From DASVCS01 sp036381495 (GTDB lineage Bacteria > Gemmatimonadota > Gemmatimonadetes > Longimicrobiales > RSA9), in the NCBI GenBank assembly GCA_036381495.1, contig DASVCS010000128.1, forward strand, positions 1-19,851: 19,851 bases of DNA. Reading direction: 5' to 3'. Of this stretch, positions 7,060 to 14,725 are shown piece by piece; positions within the stretch are counted from its first letter, which is position 1, and every line of letters begins with the position of its first letter. The translations under genes and the position numbers were made by a program. Under the pieces are notes generated by a model that worked only from the letters and a program-made list of their open reading frames with translations, ran no database searches and was not told the DNA's origin.

Positions 7060-8244
7060 TTACACCACGATCAGTTCCGACTGATAGTCGTCCGGCGTGA
7101 CGAGGATGTCGTCATCCTCGACGTGCACGTTGACCTCGCTGCGCACGCCGGCCTGGCCGGGGATGTAGATCCCCGGCTCGATCGAGAAACCGACGCCCGG
7201 GATGAGGGCGCGGTCGTCGAAGCTCTCGGTGTCATCGATGGTCGGGCCGTAGCCGTGGAGTCCGTAGTGGTCGATGGAGTGTCCGGTGCGGCACTGGATG
7301 CAGTCGGCGTAGCCGTGGCGGTGGATGACGTCGCGTGCGGCGCGGTCGACCTCGGCGCCGGCGGGGGGTGTGCCGCGGGCGGTGCGTTCGCGGAGGAGGT
7401 CGAGAGCGGCGTCGCGGGCCTCGCGGATGACGTTCCAGAGGGTGGCATCGCGCTCGCCGGGTGCGCCGATGGCGCCCATCCAGGTCTGGTCGGCGTAGAT
7501 GCCGCCGGGCTCGGTGGCCCAGAGGTCGACGAGGAGGAGTGCGCCCGGGATGATGGGGGCGGCGTCTTCGGCCGTGGGGTCGTAGTGGTTGCGGGCGGCG
7601 TTGGGTCCGTAGCAGACGCTGGGTCCGGATTCGGTGGTGAGTCCGGCGCGGTCGATGGCGTTGCGGATCCAGGTGGCGAGTTCGAACTCGGACATGGGCT
7701 CATCCGAGCGCGCCCGCTCGCCGGCGCGGGCGATGCCCTCGCGTGCGATGCCGGCGATGATGCCGGCGGCGCGGCGGTGGGAGGCGAGGCCGGCGTCGCT
7801 CCAGACGGAGCAGTAGCGGGTGACCAGCGGTGCGGAGCAGACGAGTGTGGCGCCGAGCCGGCGCAGGAACTCCGCGGTGCCGGCGGGGAGGTAGTCGACG
7901 TAGGGGACGGCGCCGTCGGGCGAGTACTCGACGGCGATGCGGCGGCCGCCGACGAGCGCGCCGAGTTCCTGGGCGAGCGTTTCGCGGCGGACCCAGATGC
8001 GCTTCTCCCAGGCGTCGGGCCAGCCGCGCCACTGCTCGGCGTCGATCGCGTGGACGAGCGCGGTGGGGCGGCCGGCGCGCGGGAAGTAGACGTAGGCGCG
8101 GCGGGTTCCGACGACTTCCGGCCCGACGACCGCGGCCATGATGGGGTTGATGCCGCGGAAGTCGAAGAGGAGCCAGCCGTCGAGTTCTTCCGGCGCGGCG
8201 GTGATGGCGTGCTCGAGTCGCCCGAGCGCATCGGTACGGATCAT
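7060..8244 (-). CDS. M24-family metallopeptidase (Xaa-Pro aminopeptidase/dipeptidase type)
   Basis: Predicted cytoplasmic peptidase cleaving the bond before proline or hydroxyproline. The 394-residue protein has a creatinase-like N-terminal domain (about 1-150) and a C-terminal pita-bread fold. Putative dinuclear metal ligands are D240 and D252 (LVDLWATEPGGIYADQTW), a histidine in GHSIDHYGLHG (322-331), E356 in SIEPGIY, and E370 in VRSEVNVHVED. The two aspartates are separated by 11 residues rather than the common 10, so it belongs to a side branch of M24. No signal peptide is seen. The ATG at 8244 lies one base after the stop of the dipeptidyl peptidase gene, so the two are translationally linked. 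The pair would turn proline-rich peptides into free imino acids for the downstream pathway. Exact specificity (prolidase versus aminopeptidase P) cannot be read from the sequence. Confidence 0.85.
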   Translation of the reverse strand: MIRTDALGRLEHAITAAPEELDGWLLFDFRGINPIMAAVVGPEVVGTRRAYVYFPRAGRPTALVHAIDAEQWRGWPDAWEKRIWVRRETLAQELGALVGGRRIAVEYSPDGAVPYVDYLPAGTAEFLRRLGATLVCSAPLVTRYCSVWSDAGLASHRRAAGIIAGIAREGIARAGERARSDEPMSEFELATWIRNAIDRAGLTTESGPSVCYGPNAARNHYDPTAEDAAPIIPGALLLVDLWATEPGGIYADQTWMGAIGAPGERDATLWNVIREARDAALDLLRERTARGTPPAGAEVDRAARDVIHRHGYADCIQCRTGHSIDHYGLHGYGPTIDDTESFDDRALIPGVGFSIEPGIYIPGQAGVRSEVNVHVEDDDILVTPDDYQSELIVV

Positions 8245-8245
8245 A

Positions 8246-10555
8246 TCAGTGGCTTTTCGTGGAGACGCGCTGCGGCCGGCCTCCCGGCGGCAGGTGCGCC
8301 AGGAGGTAGCGCGTGAGCAGCGAGTACACGTGCAGCGTGGTCCCTTCGCCCTCGCAGATGCAGTGGCTCCGGTTGGGGTACGACATGAAGTCGAAGGTCT
8401 TGCCGAGCGCAATGAGCCGGTTGACGAGCCGCTCGGTCCCCTGGTAGTGGACGTTGTCGTCGCCGGTTCCGTGGACGATGAGCAGGTCGCCGCGCAGCCC
8501 CTCGGCGTGGTGGATGGGCGAGCCGGCGCGGTAGCCCGCGGCGTTCTGCTGCGGCAGCCCCATGTAGCGTTCCTGGTAGATGGTGTCGTAGAGGCGCTGG
8601 TCGGGCACGGGCGCGACGGCCATCCCCACGTCGTAGACGTCGGGATAGCGGAACATCGCGTTGAGCGTGGCCGATCCGCCGCCACTCCACCCCCAGACCC
8701 CGACGCGGTCGGCGTCGAGGTAGGGCCGGGCCGCGGTGAGTGCGCGCACGGCCTCGGCCTGTTCGCGGCTCGAGAGCACGCCGATCGCGCCGTAGACGAT
8801 CTTGCGCCAGGCGCGCCCCTTCGGTGCCGGCGTGCCGCGGTTGTCGACGCTCGCCACGATGTAGCCCTGATCGGCGAGCAGTCGGTGCCAGAGGCCGCGC
8901 GAGCCGCTCCACCGGTCGAGTACGGTCTGCGCCGCCGGCTCGCTGTAGACGTGCATGAGGAGCGGATACTTGCGGCTCGGATCGAAGTTCCGGGGGAAGA
9001 TCATCCAGCCGTCGAGCATCACGCCATCGCCGACCTCGACCTTGAAGAACTCGGTCCTGCGATCGAGCAGGGGTGCGGCGGCGGCGCGCAGCTCCGCGTT
9101 GTCGGCCAGCGTCCGGACCACCTCGTGGGACGGGAGCCGCACGAGGTCGATGGTCGGCGGCGAGTCGAAGTCCGAGAACGAGTGGAAGGCCCAGCGCGCA
9201 TCCGGCGAGATGTCGTAGCCGTGCGTGCCTTCGGCCGCCGCAGGCGTGATGCGCTCGGGTGCGCCGCCGGTCAGCGGGACGCGGTAGAGGTAGCGCTGCG
9301 TCGCGTTCCCGGGGGAGGCGATGAAGTAGATCCAGCCACCGGCCTCGTCGACTGCCGCGATCGAGATGACGTCGTAATCGCCCGGCGTCAGGAGGCGGAT
9401 GCCATCGGCGCCGCCCTCGCGCGCGACGGTGTAGATGTGGCGCCAGCCGTCGCGCTCGCTCATCCAGAGGAAGCGCTCGCCGCCATCGAGCCAGCGCAGG
9501 TCATCGACGACGTCCAGCCAGGCGCTGTCGCGCTCGATCAGCACGGTCCGGACCGCGCCCGTCGCCGCGTCCGCGAGCAGCACGCGGTTCGTGTTCTGAA
9601 GCCGGTTCATGCGCTGGAGCACCAGCTCCTCCGAGCCGGCCGCCCAGTCCATGCGCGGCAGATAGTCGTTGCGCGGGTCGCCGGGCAGGTCGATCCAGGT
9701 CGTGGCGCCGCCCGCGGCGTCCACGATGCCTGCGCGGACCGCCGAGTTCGTGGTCCCCGCCTTCGGGTACTGGATCGGGATCACGTACGAGTACAGCGAG
9801 TCCGTGTCGTTGATCAGGAGGAAGTCCCGCACGCCCGTCATGTCGAACTGCCAGTAGGCGATCTTCCGCCCGTCCGGTGACCAGCGGAACGCGTCGCGCA
9901 GCGAGAACTCCTCCTCGTAGACCCAGTCGGTGGTGCCGTTGACCAGCGTGCGCGAGCCGTTCGAGGTGAGGCGGGTGATCGCGCCATCGGCGATCCGTTC
10001 GACGTAGAGGTCGCCCTCGCGGACGTACGCCACGCGGTCGCCGTCCGGCGAGAACTTCGCGAACATCAGCGATGATGGCGCCGCATCCGGCCCGCCGAGC
10101 TGTCGCAGCGCGCCGCTACGCAGGTCCAGCACCCAGTAGTCGCCCCGCGTGTTGTCCCGCCAGACTCGCCGCGAGTTCGTGAAGACAAGCAGCATCGACC
10201 CGTCCGGCGACCACGCGTAGTCATCGATCTCGAGCGCCGCCTCCGCGCCCTCCGGCACCAGCGCCCGCGCCGGGACGTAGACCGTGCGCGCGCCCGTCGC
10301 AGTCTCGTAACGCACGATGTCGCGCGCGCCCGGCACCGTCTCGGACGGCTCGAGCGTGGTGTACGCCCGGCCGCCATCCAGCCATCGCGCCGGGCCGAAC
10401 CGCTCGGAGGCGAAATCCCCCTCCAGGAACACCCGCCGCAGCATCGCCTCGAGCGCGGAATCCGTGGCTGCGCCCTGCGCGGCGACGGGGCACGGCGCGA
10501 GCGCTCCGGCGATCAGCGTCGTGATCAGGAGTGTACGGCAGCGGGTGAACGACAT
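8246..10555 (-). CDS. Secreted dipeptidyl peptidase IV (S9 prolyl oligopeptidase family)
   Basis: Predicted exported serine peptidase that removes Xaa-Pro dipeptides from peptide N-termini. The 769-residue precursor has a signal peptide (about 1-27, ending PVAAQ), an eight-bladed propeller of DPPIV_N type (about 70-490) and a C-terminal alpha/beta-hydrolase domain (about 505-760). The DWVYEEEF motif (210-217) supplies the double glutamate that binds the free amino terminus in true DPP-IV enzymes. The triad is S624 in GWSGGG, D699 in GTGDDNVHYQ and H731 in PNRSHC; Y537 matches the oxyanion tyrosine. The residue after the nucleophile is Gly rather than the usual Tyr. The ATG at 10555 begins a proper signal peptide and follows GGGA; the TTG further upstream is unlikely. 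It is the first gene of the minus-strand series and divergent from the hydrolase at 10739. Confidence 0.92.
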   Translation of the reverse strand: MSFTRCRTLLITTLIAGALAPCPVAAQGAATDSALEAMLRRVFLEGDFASERFGPARWLDGGRAYTTLEPSETVPGARDIVRYETATGARTVYVPARALVPEGAEAALEIDDYAWSPDGSMLLVFTNSRRVWRDNTRGDYWVLDLRSGALRQLGGPDAAPSSLMFAKFSPDGDRVAYVREGDLYVERIADGAITRLTSNGSRTLVNGTTDWVYEEEFSLRDAFRWSPDGRKIAYWQFDMTGVRDFLLINDTDSLYSYVIPIQYPKAGTTNSAVRAGIVDAAGGATTWIDLPGDPRNDYLPRMDWAAGSEELVLQRMNRLQNTNRVLLADAATGAVRTVLIERDSAWLDVVDDLRWLDGGERFLWMSERDGWRHIYTVAREGGADGIRLLTPGDYDVISIAAVDEAGGWIYFIASPGNATQRYLYRVPLTGGAPERITPAAAEGTHGYDISPDARWAFHSFSDFDSPPTIDLVRLPSHEVVRTLADNAELRAAAAPLLDRRTEFFKVEVGDGVMLDGWMIFPRNFDPSRKYPLLMHVYSEPAAQTVLDRWSGSRGLWHRLLADQGYIVASVDNRGTPAPKGRAWRKIVYGAIGVLSSREQAEAVRALTAARPYLDADRVGVWGWSGGGSATLNAMFRYPDVYDVGMAVAPVPDQRLYDTIYQERYMGLPQQNAAGYRAGSPIHHAEGLRGDLLIVHGTGDDNVHYQGTERLVNRLIALGKTFDFMSYPNRSHCICEGEGTTLHVYSLLTRYLLAHLPPGGRPQRVSTKSH

Positions 10556-10602
10556 GAGCGATTCCCGGAGGGGCGAGATCCTATCCAATGCACATCCTCA
10601 TC

Positions 10603-10631
10603 AGGGTAGTGTGCGGCGCATGGAGCGTCAA
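10603..10631 (-). promoter_or_regulatory. Candidate promoter for the DPP-IV/hydroxyproline series
   Basis: On the minus strand TTGACG (10631-10626) matches five of six -35 consensus bases and is followed after 17 bases by TACCCT (10608-10603), a poor -10. The distance to the ATG at 10555 is about 47 bases. Its position upstream of the first gene and in the divergent spacer is sensible, but the weak -10 keeps this tentative. Confidence 0.35.
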
Positions 10632-10638
10632 GGATCGT

Positions 10639-10655
10639 GGGTGCCTGCGGCACCC
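10639..10655. other. GC-rich hairpin in divergent spacer
   Basis: GGGTGCC (10639-10645) and GGCACCC (10649-10655) form a perfect seven-base stem with a TGC loop. A second short GC hairpin, CGGGC/GCCCG, lies at 10690-10704. Neither has a T-run, so they do not look like intrinsic terminators. They lie between the divergent DPP-IV and hydrolase genes and could be leader structures of the hydrolase mRNA or a protein-binding site. Confidence 0.4.
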
Positions 10656-10738
10656 CGGGTTGCGCGCCAGGCACCGCGCCGTCCATCTTCGGGCGCGGCG
10701 CCCGCATCCCCGAAACCGCTCGTTGGGACCGTTCATCG

Positions 10739-12700
10739 ATGAAACCACGACGTTGTCCGCCCCTGGCCGCGCTGCTCGCGGTTCTCTTCCTGTTCGGCTG
10801 CCGCGGCGCGCTCCGGCTCGCCGAAGATGATTCCGCCTTCGTCCTCGCGCAGCAGTTGCTCGACGCGCCGAACCCGGCGGAGCCGGGGCCCTACGCCGTC
10901 CGGAAGCTGTACTACGGCAGCGGCACGGACCGGCGCCGGCCCGAGTACCGCGACTCGGTCACACTGAAGACGGCGAGTGTGGACGCCTCGAAGCTCGTCT
11001 CGTTCGGGCGCGAGCAGGCGAAGGAAAGAAAGGACTACTGGGGATTCGGCCCCGATTCGTTCCCGCGGAACGCGCGCGTGTGGTATCCCGAGGGTGCGGG
11101 TCCGTTCCCGCTGGTCCTGATCGTCCACGGCAACCACGACATGAAGGACTTCTCGGACCCGGGCTACGCCTACCTCGGCGAGCTGCTGGCGAGCCGCGGG
11201 TTCATCGTGGCCTCCGTGGACATGAACTTCCTGAACGGCGGGGTCCGCGAGGAGAACGACGCGCGCGGCTGGATGCTGCTGAAGCACCTCGAGCTGTGGC
11301 GCGGCTTCGACGCGGAGCCGGGCAATCCGTTCTACGGCAAGGTGGACCTCGAGAACATCGCGTTGATCGGCCACTCGCGCGGCGGCGAGGCGGTCGGCCA
11401 CGCGGCGGCGTTCAACCGGCTCAGCCGCTACCCGGATGACGCGACGGTCGAATTCGACTTCGGCTTCTCGATCAAGTCGCTGGTCGCGATCGCACCGGTG
11501 GACGGGCAGTACCGTCCGGCGGAGCGGCTGGTCCCGGTCGAGAACGTGAACTACCTGGTCTTCCACGGCTCGCACGACGGCGACGTGACGAGCTTCCACG
11601 GGCTGCGGCAGTACCAGCGGGTCCGGTTCACGGACGGCAAGCCCTGGTTCAAGGCGGCGGTCTACGTCTACCGCGCGAACCACGGACAGTGGAACACGGT
11701 CTGGGGTCCGAACGACGTCGGGCGCCGCAGCGGCCGCATCCTCGACCTGCGTGCGCTGCTCGCCCCCGAGGAGCAGCGGCGCTTCGCGAAGATCTACATC
11801 TCGGCGTTCCTCGAGGCGACGCTGAAGGGCGACACGCGCTACCTACCGATCTTCCGCGACCACCGCGTGATCGGCGGCTGGCTCCCGAAGACCATGTACA
11901 TCACGCGCTTCCAGACGAGCACGTTCCGGGCCGTGGCCGATTACGAGGCGGACATCGACGTCACCGCGGGGAGCGTTGCCGGCGTCCGCCTCGACGGCGC
12001 CGGCCTGGCCGTCTGGCGCGAAGGGTTGCTCGACCTGCGCTCCCGCAACGAAGAGAGGGGTTCGGCCTCGCAGGACAACCAGGCCGTGTGGCTCGGGTGG
12101 AACCGCGGGGAGGCGGACGCGCAGCCGGCGCAGCCGCCGTCGTACACCGTGACGCTCCCCGACTCGCTCGCCGCCGCCTGGGCGCTCGGGCCGGGCGATG
12201 CGCTCTCCTTCCTCCTCGCCCCGACGAACGAGGTGCCCGAGCCGCCCGAAGCGCCGGGCGACTCGGCCGCGCGCAAGGCGGCAGGGGCGGGGGACGAACG
12301 CGAGGAAGCGCCCGAGGACGACGAGCCGGACGAGGATACGGCGCGGATCGACCTCACCATCGAGGTCACGGATGCCGCCGGCACCGCGGCCCGGCTCCCG
12401 CTCAGTCGCTACGGCGCGGCGCGCAAGCCGCTCGAGATCCACATCCTGCGGCGCGCCGACCGTGAGGACGACCGCTTCGACAACCCGTACGAGCTGGTGC
12501 TCCAGAGCTACACGATCCCGCTCGACGACTTCGCCGCCGCCAACCCCGCGCTCGACCTCGCCCGACTGCGGACCGTCCGCTTCGTCTTCGACCGCACCCC
12601 GGCCGGCACGGTGGTCGTGGACGAGATCGGGTTCTCCGCGCTGGACCCGGCGTTCCTGCTGGCGGACGAGCGGGCGGGAGGCGTTGCCGGGAGTAATTGA
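10739..12700 (+). CDS. Alpha/beta-hydrolase lipoprotein with extra C-terminal domain
   Basis: Predicted secreted, lipid-anchored serine hydrolase of unknown substrate. The 653-residue protein starts with a lipoprotein signal (FLFGC, Cys21). The hydrolase domain (about 110-365) has an oxyanion HGN (130-132), nucleophile S213 in GHSRGGEA, an acidic residue in HGSHDGD (D280 or D282) and H315 in ANHGQWN, a layout seen in dienelactone hydrolase and cutinase/PETase-like families. After it come about 250 residues of mostly beta-type sequence (about 385-640), interrupted by an acidic, Pro/Ala-rich linker (about 498-534, EEAPEDDEPDEDT). This resembles a carbohydrate-binding-like jelly roll with a disordered insertion, but I do not recognise the family. 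The ATG at 10739 was chosen because it begins the signal sequence. It is transcribed divergently from DPP-IV, so it may or may not share its function. Confidence 0.85.
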   Translation: MKPRRCPPLAALLAVLFLFGCRGALRLAEDDSAFVLAQQLLDAPNPAEPGPYAVRKLYYGSGTDRRRPEYRDSVTLKTASVDASKLVSFGREQAKERKDYWGFGPDSFPRNARVWYPEGAGPFPLVLIVHGNHDMKDFSDPGYAYLGELLASRGFIVASVDMNFLNGGVREENDARGWMLLKHLELWRGFDAEPGNPFYGKVDLENIALIGHSRGGEAVGHAAAFNRLSRYPDDATVEFDFGFSIKSLVAIAPVDGQYRPAERLVPVENVNYLVFHGSHDGDVTSFHGLRQYQRVRFTDGKPWFKAAVYVYRANHGQWNTVWGPNDVGRRSGRILDLRALLAPEEQRRFAKIYISAFLEATLKGDTRYLPIFRDHRVIGGWLPKTMYITRFQTSTFRAVADYEADIDVTAGSVAGVRLDGAGLAVWREGLLDLRSRNEERGSASQDNQAVWLGWNRGEADAQPAQPPSYTVTLPDSLAAAWALGPGDALSFLLAPTNEVPEPPEAPGDSAARKAAGAGDEREEAPEDDEPDEDTARIDLTIEVTDAAGTAARLPLSRYGAARKPLEIHILRRADREDDRFDNPYELVLQSYTIPLDDFAAANPALDLARLRTVRFVFDRTPAGTVVVDEIGFSALDPAFLLADERAGGVAGSN

Positions 12701-13022
12701 ACCGCAAAGACGCGGACGGGGTGCTCGAGTCGTGGCCGAGAGCAGGACGGGATCTAGAGTGGTTCGGCCGCGGGTTCCGAGCCGCGCGGCCGCTCGCTGC
12801 GCTCGGTTCGCGCCCGTGTACGACTCCGAAGTGACCCGACAACCGCTCCAGAGTGCATCGGCGTATTGGCGCGCGCAGCGCGGCGACCATGGCGCTGCGG
12901 AACCCACGACGACGCCGAGCACTCGGGAGATCAGGGCGGATACCGCACGTGCGTGGCGGCTAGGGAACGCACACGATCTCCCGCGCACTGCCTACGTGGG
13001 AACGCCCCCCGGACGGGTCCAG
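12701..13022. other. Gene-free convergent spacer with long-range inverted repeat
   Basis: No credible gene lies between the convergent hydrolase and FkbM genes; the short frames here lack start signals and family resemblance. The stretch contains CGGGAGATC (12924-12932) and its exact reverse complement GATCTCCCG (12975-12983), nine bases each, enclosing a ten-base palindrome CGCACGTGCG (12944-12953). There is no T-run. Just after the hydrolase stop, ACCGCAAAGACGCGG (about 12710-12719 onward at 12702-12716) resembles a CGCAAAGACGC-type dispersed repeat, but only one degenerate unit is present. Confidence 0.45.
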
Positions 13023-13760
13023 TCATGACGAAGGATAGCGAGAGTCGGCGTTGCCGCGTTGATTCGTAGGCCGGCAAAGAAATCGGACGCCGTCGATCGC
13101 CTGCGCCCCGTATTCCGGCAGAAGCTCCAGGCAATCGGCGATCGATACGGGGGCGTGCGTCTCGAGAAAGAGCAGTGGCCTCGCCGTAGCCAGTAGTCCC
13201 GCGGCACCGCGCAGCACGTTCAGCTCCTCTCCTTCCACATCGATCTTGAGCACCGTAGGCGCTGAGAGCCGCAGGTCGTCGGCGCGATAGACGGCGACCG
13301 TGTCTCTGGCCAGCGGAGCGACGCGTCCCTCCATGCGCGTGGCTTCGCGGTGAAATCGTGCGGACCCGGAGTGTGCGCCGAGCGCGTACTTCCAAACGCG
13401 AACGCGGGCAGCAAGCCCGTTCAGTTCGAGGTGCCTCGAGATCCAGGCGGCGTTGTCCGGCAGGGGTTCGAACGCGTGGACGGTCGCGCCTCTATGCGCT
13501 GCGAGCAGGGTGAAGAGCCCCGCGTGTGCACCGACATCCCACACCACGTCTTCGGGAGAGAGCAGACGGCCGAAGCGACGGAGCACTTTCCGCTCGTACA
13601 GGCCAAGCCACATTCCGTGCGGGCCCGAAGCCGGATACCAGAGCAGGCCCGCGGCCGGCCCCGTGAGAATCGGCCGAGGCCGGTCGGGAGGAACCCAGCG
13701 CAGGGGCCGACGTAGCAAGCGCCCGAGGCGCGTCGTATGAGGGATCCGGTCGAGGAGCAT
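13023..13760 (-). CDS. FkbM-family SAM-dependent methyltransferase
   Basis: Predicted O-methyltransferase, a family that acts on sugars, polyketides or cell-surface glycans. The 245-residue protein shows the SAM-binding motif DVGAHAG (75-81), the acidic end of strand 2 in HAFEPL (E98), and the family-defining KIDVEGEELNVL segment (172-183) followed by LLFLETH (196-202). The ATG at 13760 gives the usual length; the ribosome binding site is weak. It lies 29 bases downstream of the PorV-like gene and is probably cotranscribed with it and the two amidohydrolases. By eye its third codon positions look less GC-rich than those of its neighbours, which may mean later acquisition; I did not count this. 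Substrate unknown. Confidence 0.85.
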   Translation of the reverse strand: MLLDRIPHTTRLGRLLRRPLRWVPPDRPRPILTGPAAGLLWYPASGPHGMWLGLYERKVLRRFGRLLSPEDVVWDVGAHAGLFTLLAAHRGATVHAFEPLPDNAAWISRHLELNGLAARVRVWKYALGAHSGSARFHREATRMEGRVAPLARDTVAVYRADDLRLSAPTVLKIDVEGEELNVLRGAAGLLATARPLLFLETHAPVSIADCLELLPEYGAQAIDGVRFLCRPTNQRGNADSRYPSS

Positions 13761-13789
13761 GGTTGTTCCATCTTTACCCGTGCCCCACC

Positions 13790-14725
13790 TCACCCCTCCC
13801 AGCGGATCCCCACCCGGTGCCCGCCGCCGGGCCCCTCGACGCCTTCGTACGCGTATTCGAGCGTGAAGCGGTCGCCGATGAAGGCGCCGCCGAAGGTGAC
13901 GGGGCTCACCGTATCGGACGCCGCGTGGCGGAAACCGATGCGGCCCACGAACGTCTTGCCGACCACCGGCCACCAGGCGAGTTCGACGCCGAGCCCCGGT
14001 ACGACGGTCCAGTCTTCGAGCGTCGCGACGCTGGCCGTGGTGATCAGGTCGAACGGGCCCACGATCTTGCGCGGGTGCGCCGCACTCAGCGTGATGCGGC
14101 GCGGGAGCGGGATGCGAGTGCCGCCGGCGTCGAAGCCGCGCCCCAGGTTCTGGATGGCCAGGCCGATCGTCGCGCCGAACAGCTCCTTCGCGGCGCCCAG
14201 ATCCACGGCGGCGGTTCCGGCCCGCTCGCCCGCCACCCGCTGTTCGATGTACTTCCCGACGATGCCGAGGCGCACGCCCTTCACCGGGCGCGCGTAACCC
14301 AGCGAGACGACGAGGTCGCTGGCAGGCACCGGCCCGCGCTCAAGCAGGTCGCCGCGCGTGGGGAACGCCGTCCCGGGCGCCGCGTCCGCCGGCGCGCCGT
14401 AGTCCAGCATCTGCACGCCGATGCCGATGCCGCCCGGCTCCATCTCGATGGCCGCGGACACCGTGGCCAGCGTGCTCGCGGAGCCGTAGCGCTGCGCGGC
14501 CAGCCCGATCCCCCGCGCCGCCGTGAGGAGTGCGGGATTGTAGAAGATCGCGTCCGGATCGCCGCCCACCGAGACGAACGCGCCGCCCAGCGCGAGCGCG
14601 CGCGTGCTCGCCGGCAACTCGAGGACGGCCGGCGCCCGTGCCGCGCCCTGCGCCCGGACGGGCGGGGCGCAGAGCAGCGCGAGGATCGAGAGGCAGGCGG
14701 CGCCCCGCGCCGCCGCTACCGGCAC
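13790..14725 (-). CDS. PorV/UPF0164-like outer-membrane beta-barrel protein
   Basis: Predicted outer-membrane barrel of the PorV/PorQ (UPF0164) kind. The 311-residue precursor has a signal peptide (about 1-26, ending VRAQ). It is followed by the family-typical N-terminal block TRALALGGAFVSVGGDPDAIFYNPALL (41-67), in which the NPA motif and preceding Asp-rich turn are characteristic. The remainder alternates short amphipathic strands with glycine-rich turns and ends in an aromatic-containing strand (VGIRWEG). The GTG start overlaps the upstream amidohydrolase stop by ten bases, so it belongs to that operon. PorV itself is a type IX secretion shuttle, but many relatives are not tied to that system, and no other Por genes are visible here. 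A fatty-acid transporter-like barrel is an alternative reading. Confidence 0.78.
   Translation of the reverse strand: MPVAAARGAACLSILALLCAPPVRAQGAARAPAVLELPASTRALALGGAFVSVGGDPDAIFYNPALLTAARGIGLAAQRYGSASTLATVSAAIEMEPGGIGIGVQMLDYGAPADAAPGTAFPTRGDLLERGPVPASDLVVSLGYARPVKGVRLGIVGKYIEQRVAGERAGTAAVDLGAAKELFGATIGLAIQNLGRGFDAGGTRIPLPRRITLSAAHPRKIVGPFDLITTASVATLEDWTVVPGLGVELAWWPVVGKTFVGRIGFRHAASDTVSPVTFGGAFIGDRFTLEYAYEGVEGPGGGHRVGIRWEG

Noticed and set aside
4176..7100. A 974-codon plus-strand open frame
   Set aside because: Antisense to the epimerase, semialdehyde dehydrogenase and GntR genes; arginine/proline/histidine-rich, no domain, caused by codon bias in GC-rich DNA. Similar long antisense frames at 6862-8316, 8138-9880, 14530-16116 and 16092-17705 were rejected for the same reason.
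12866..13069. Small plus-strand gene of 67 codons
   Set aside because: No ribosome binding site, overlaps the end of the FkbM gene, and the translation is arginine-rich without recognisable features.
13790..14725. Evidence for a type IX secretion system
   Set aside because: A PorV-like barrel alone is not enough; no other Por/Spr genes are in the window, and I did not see a type IX sorting domain on the secreted proteins.
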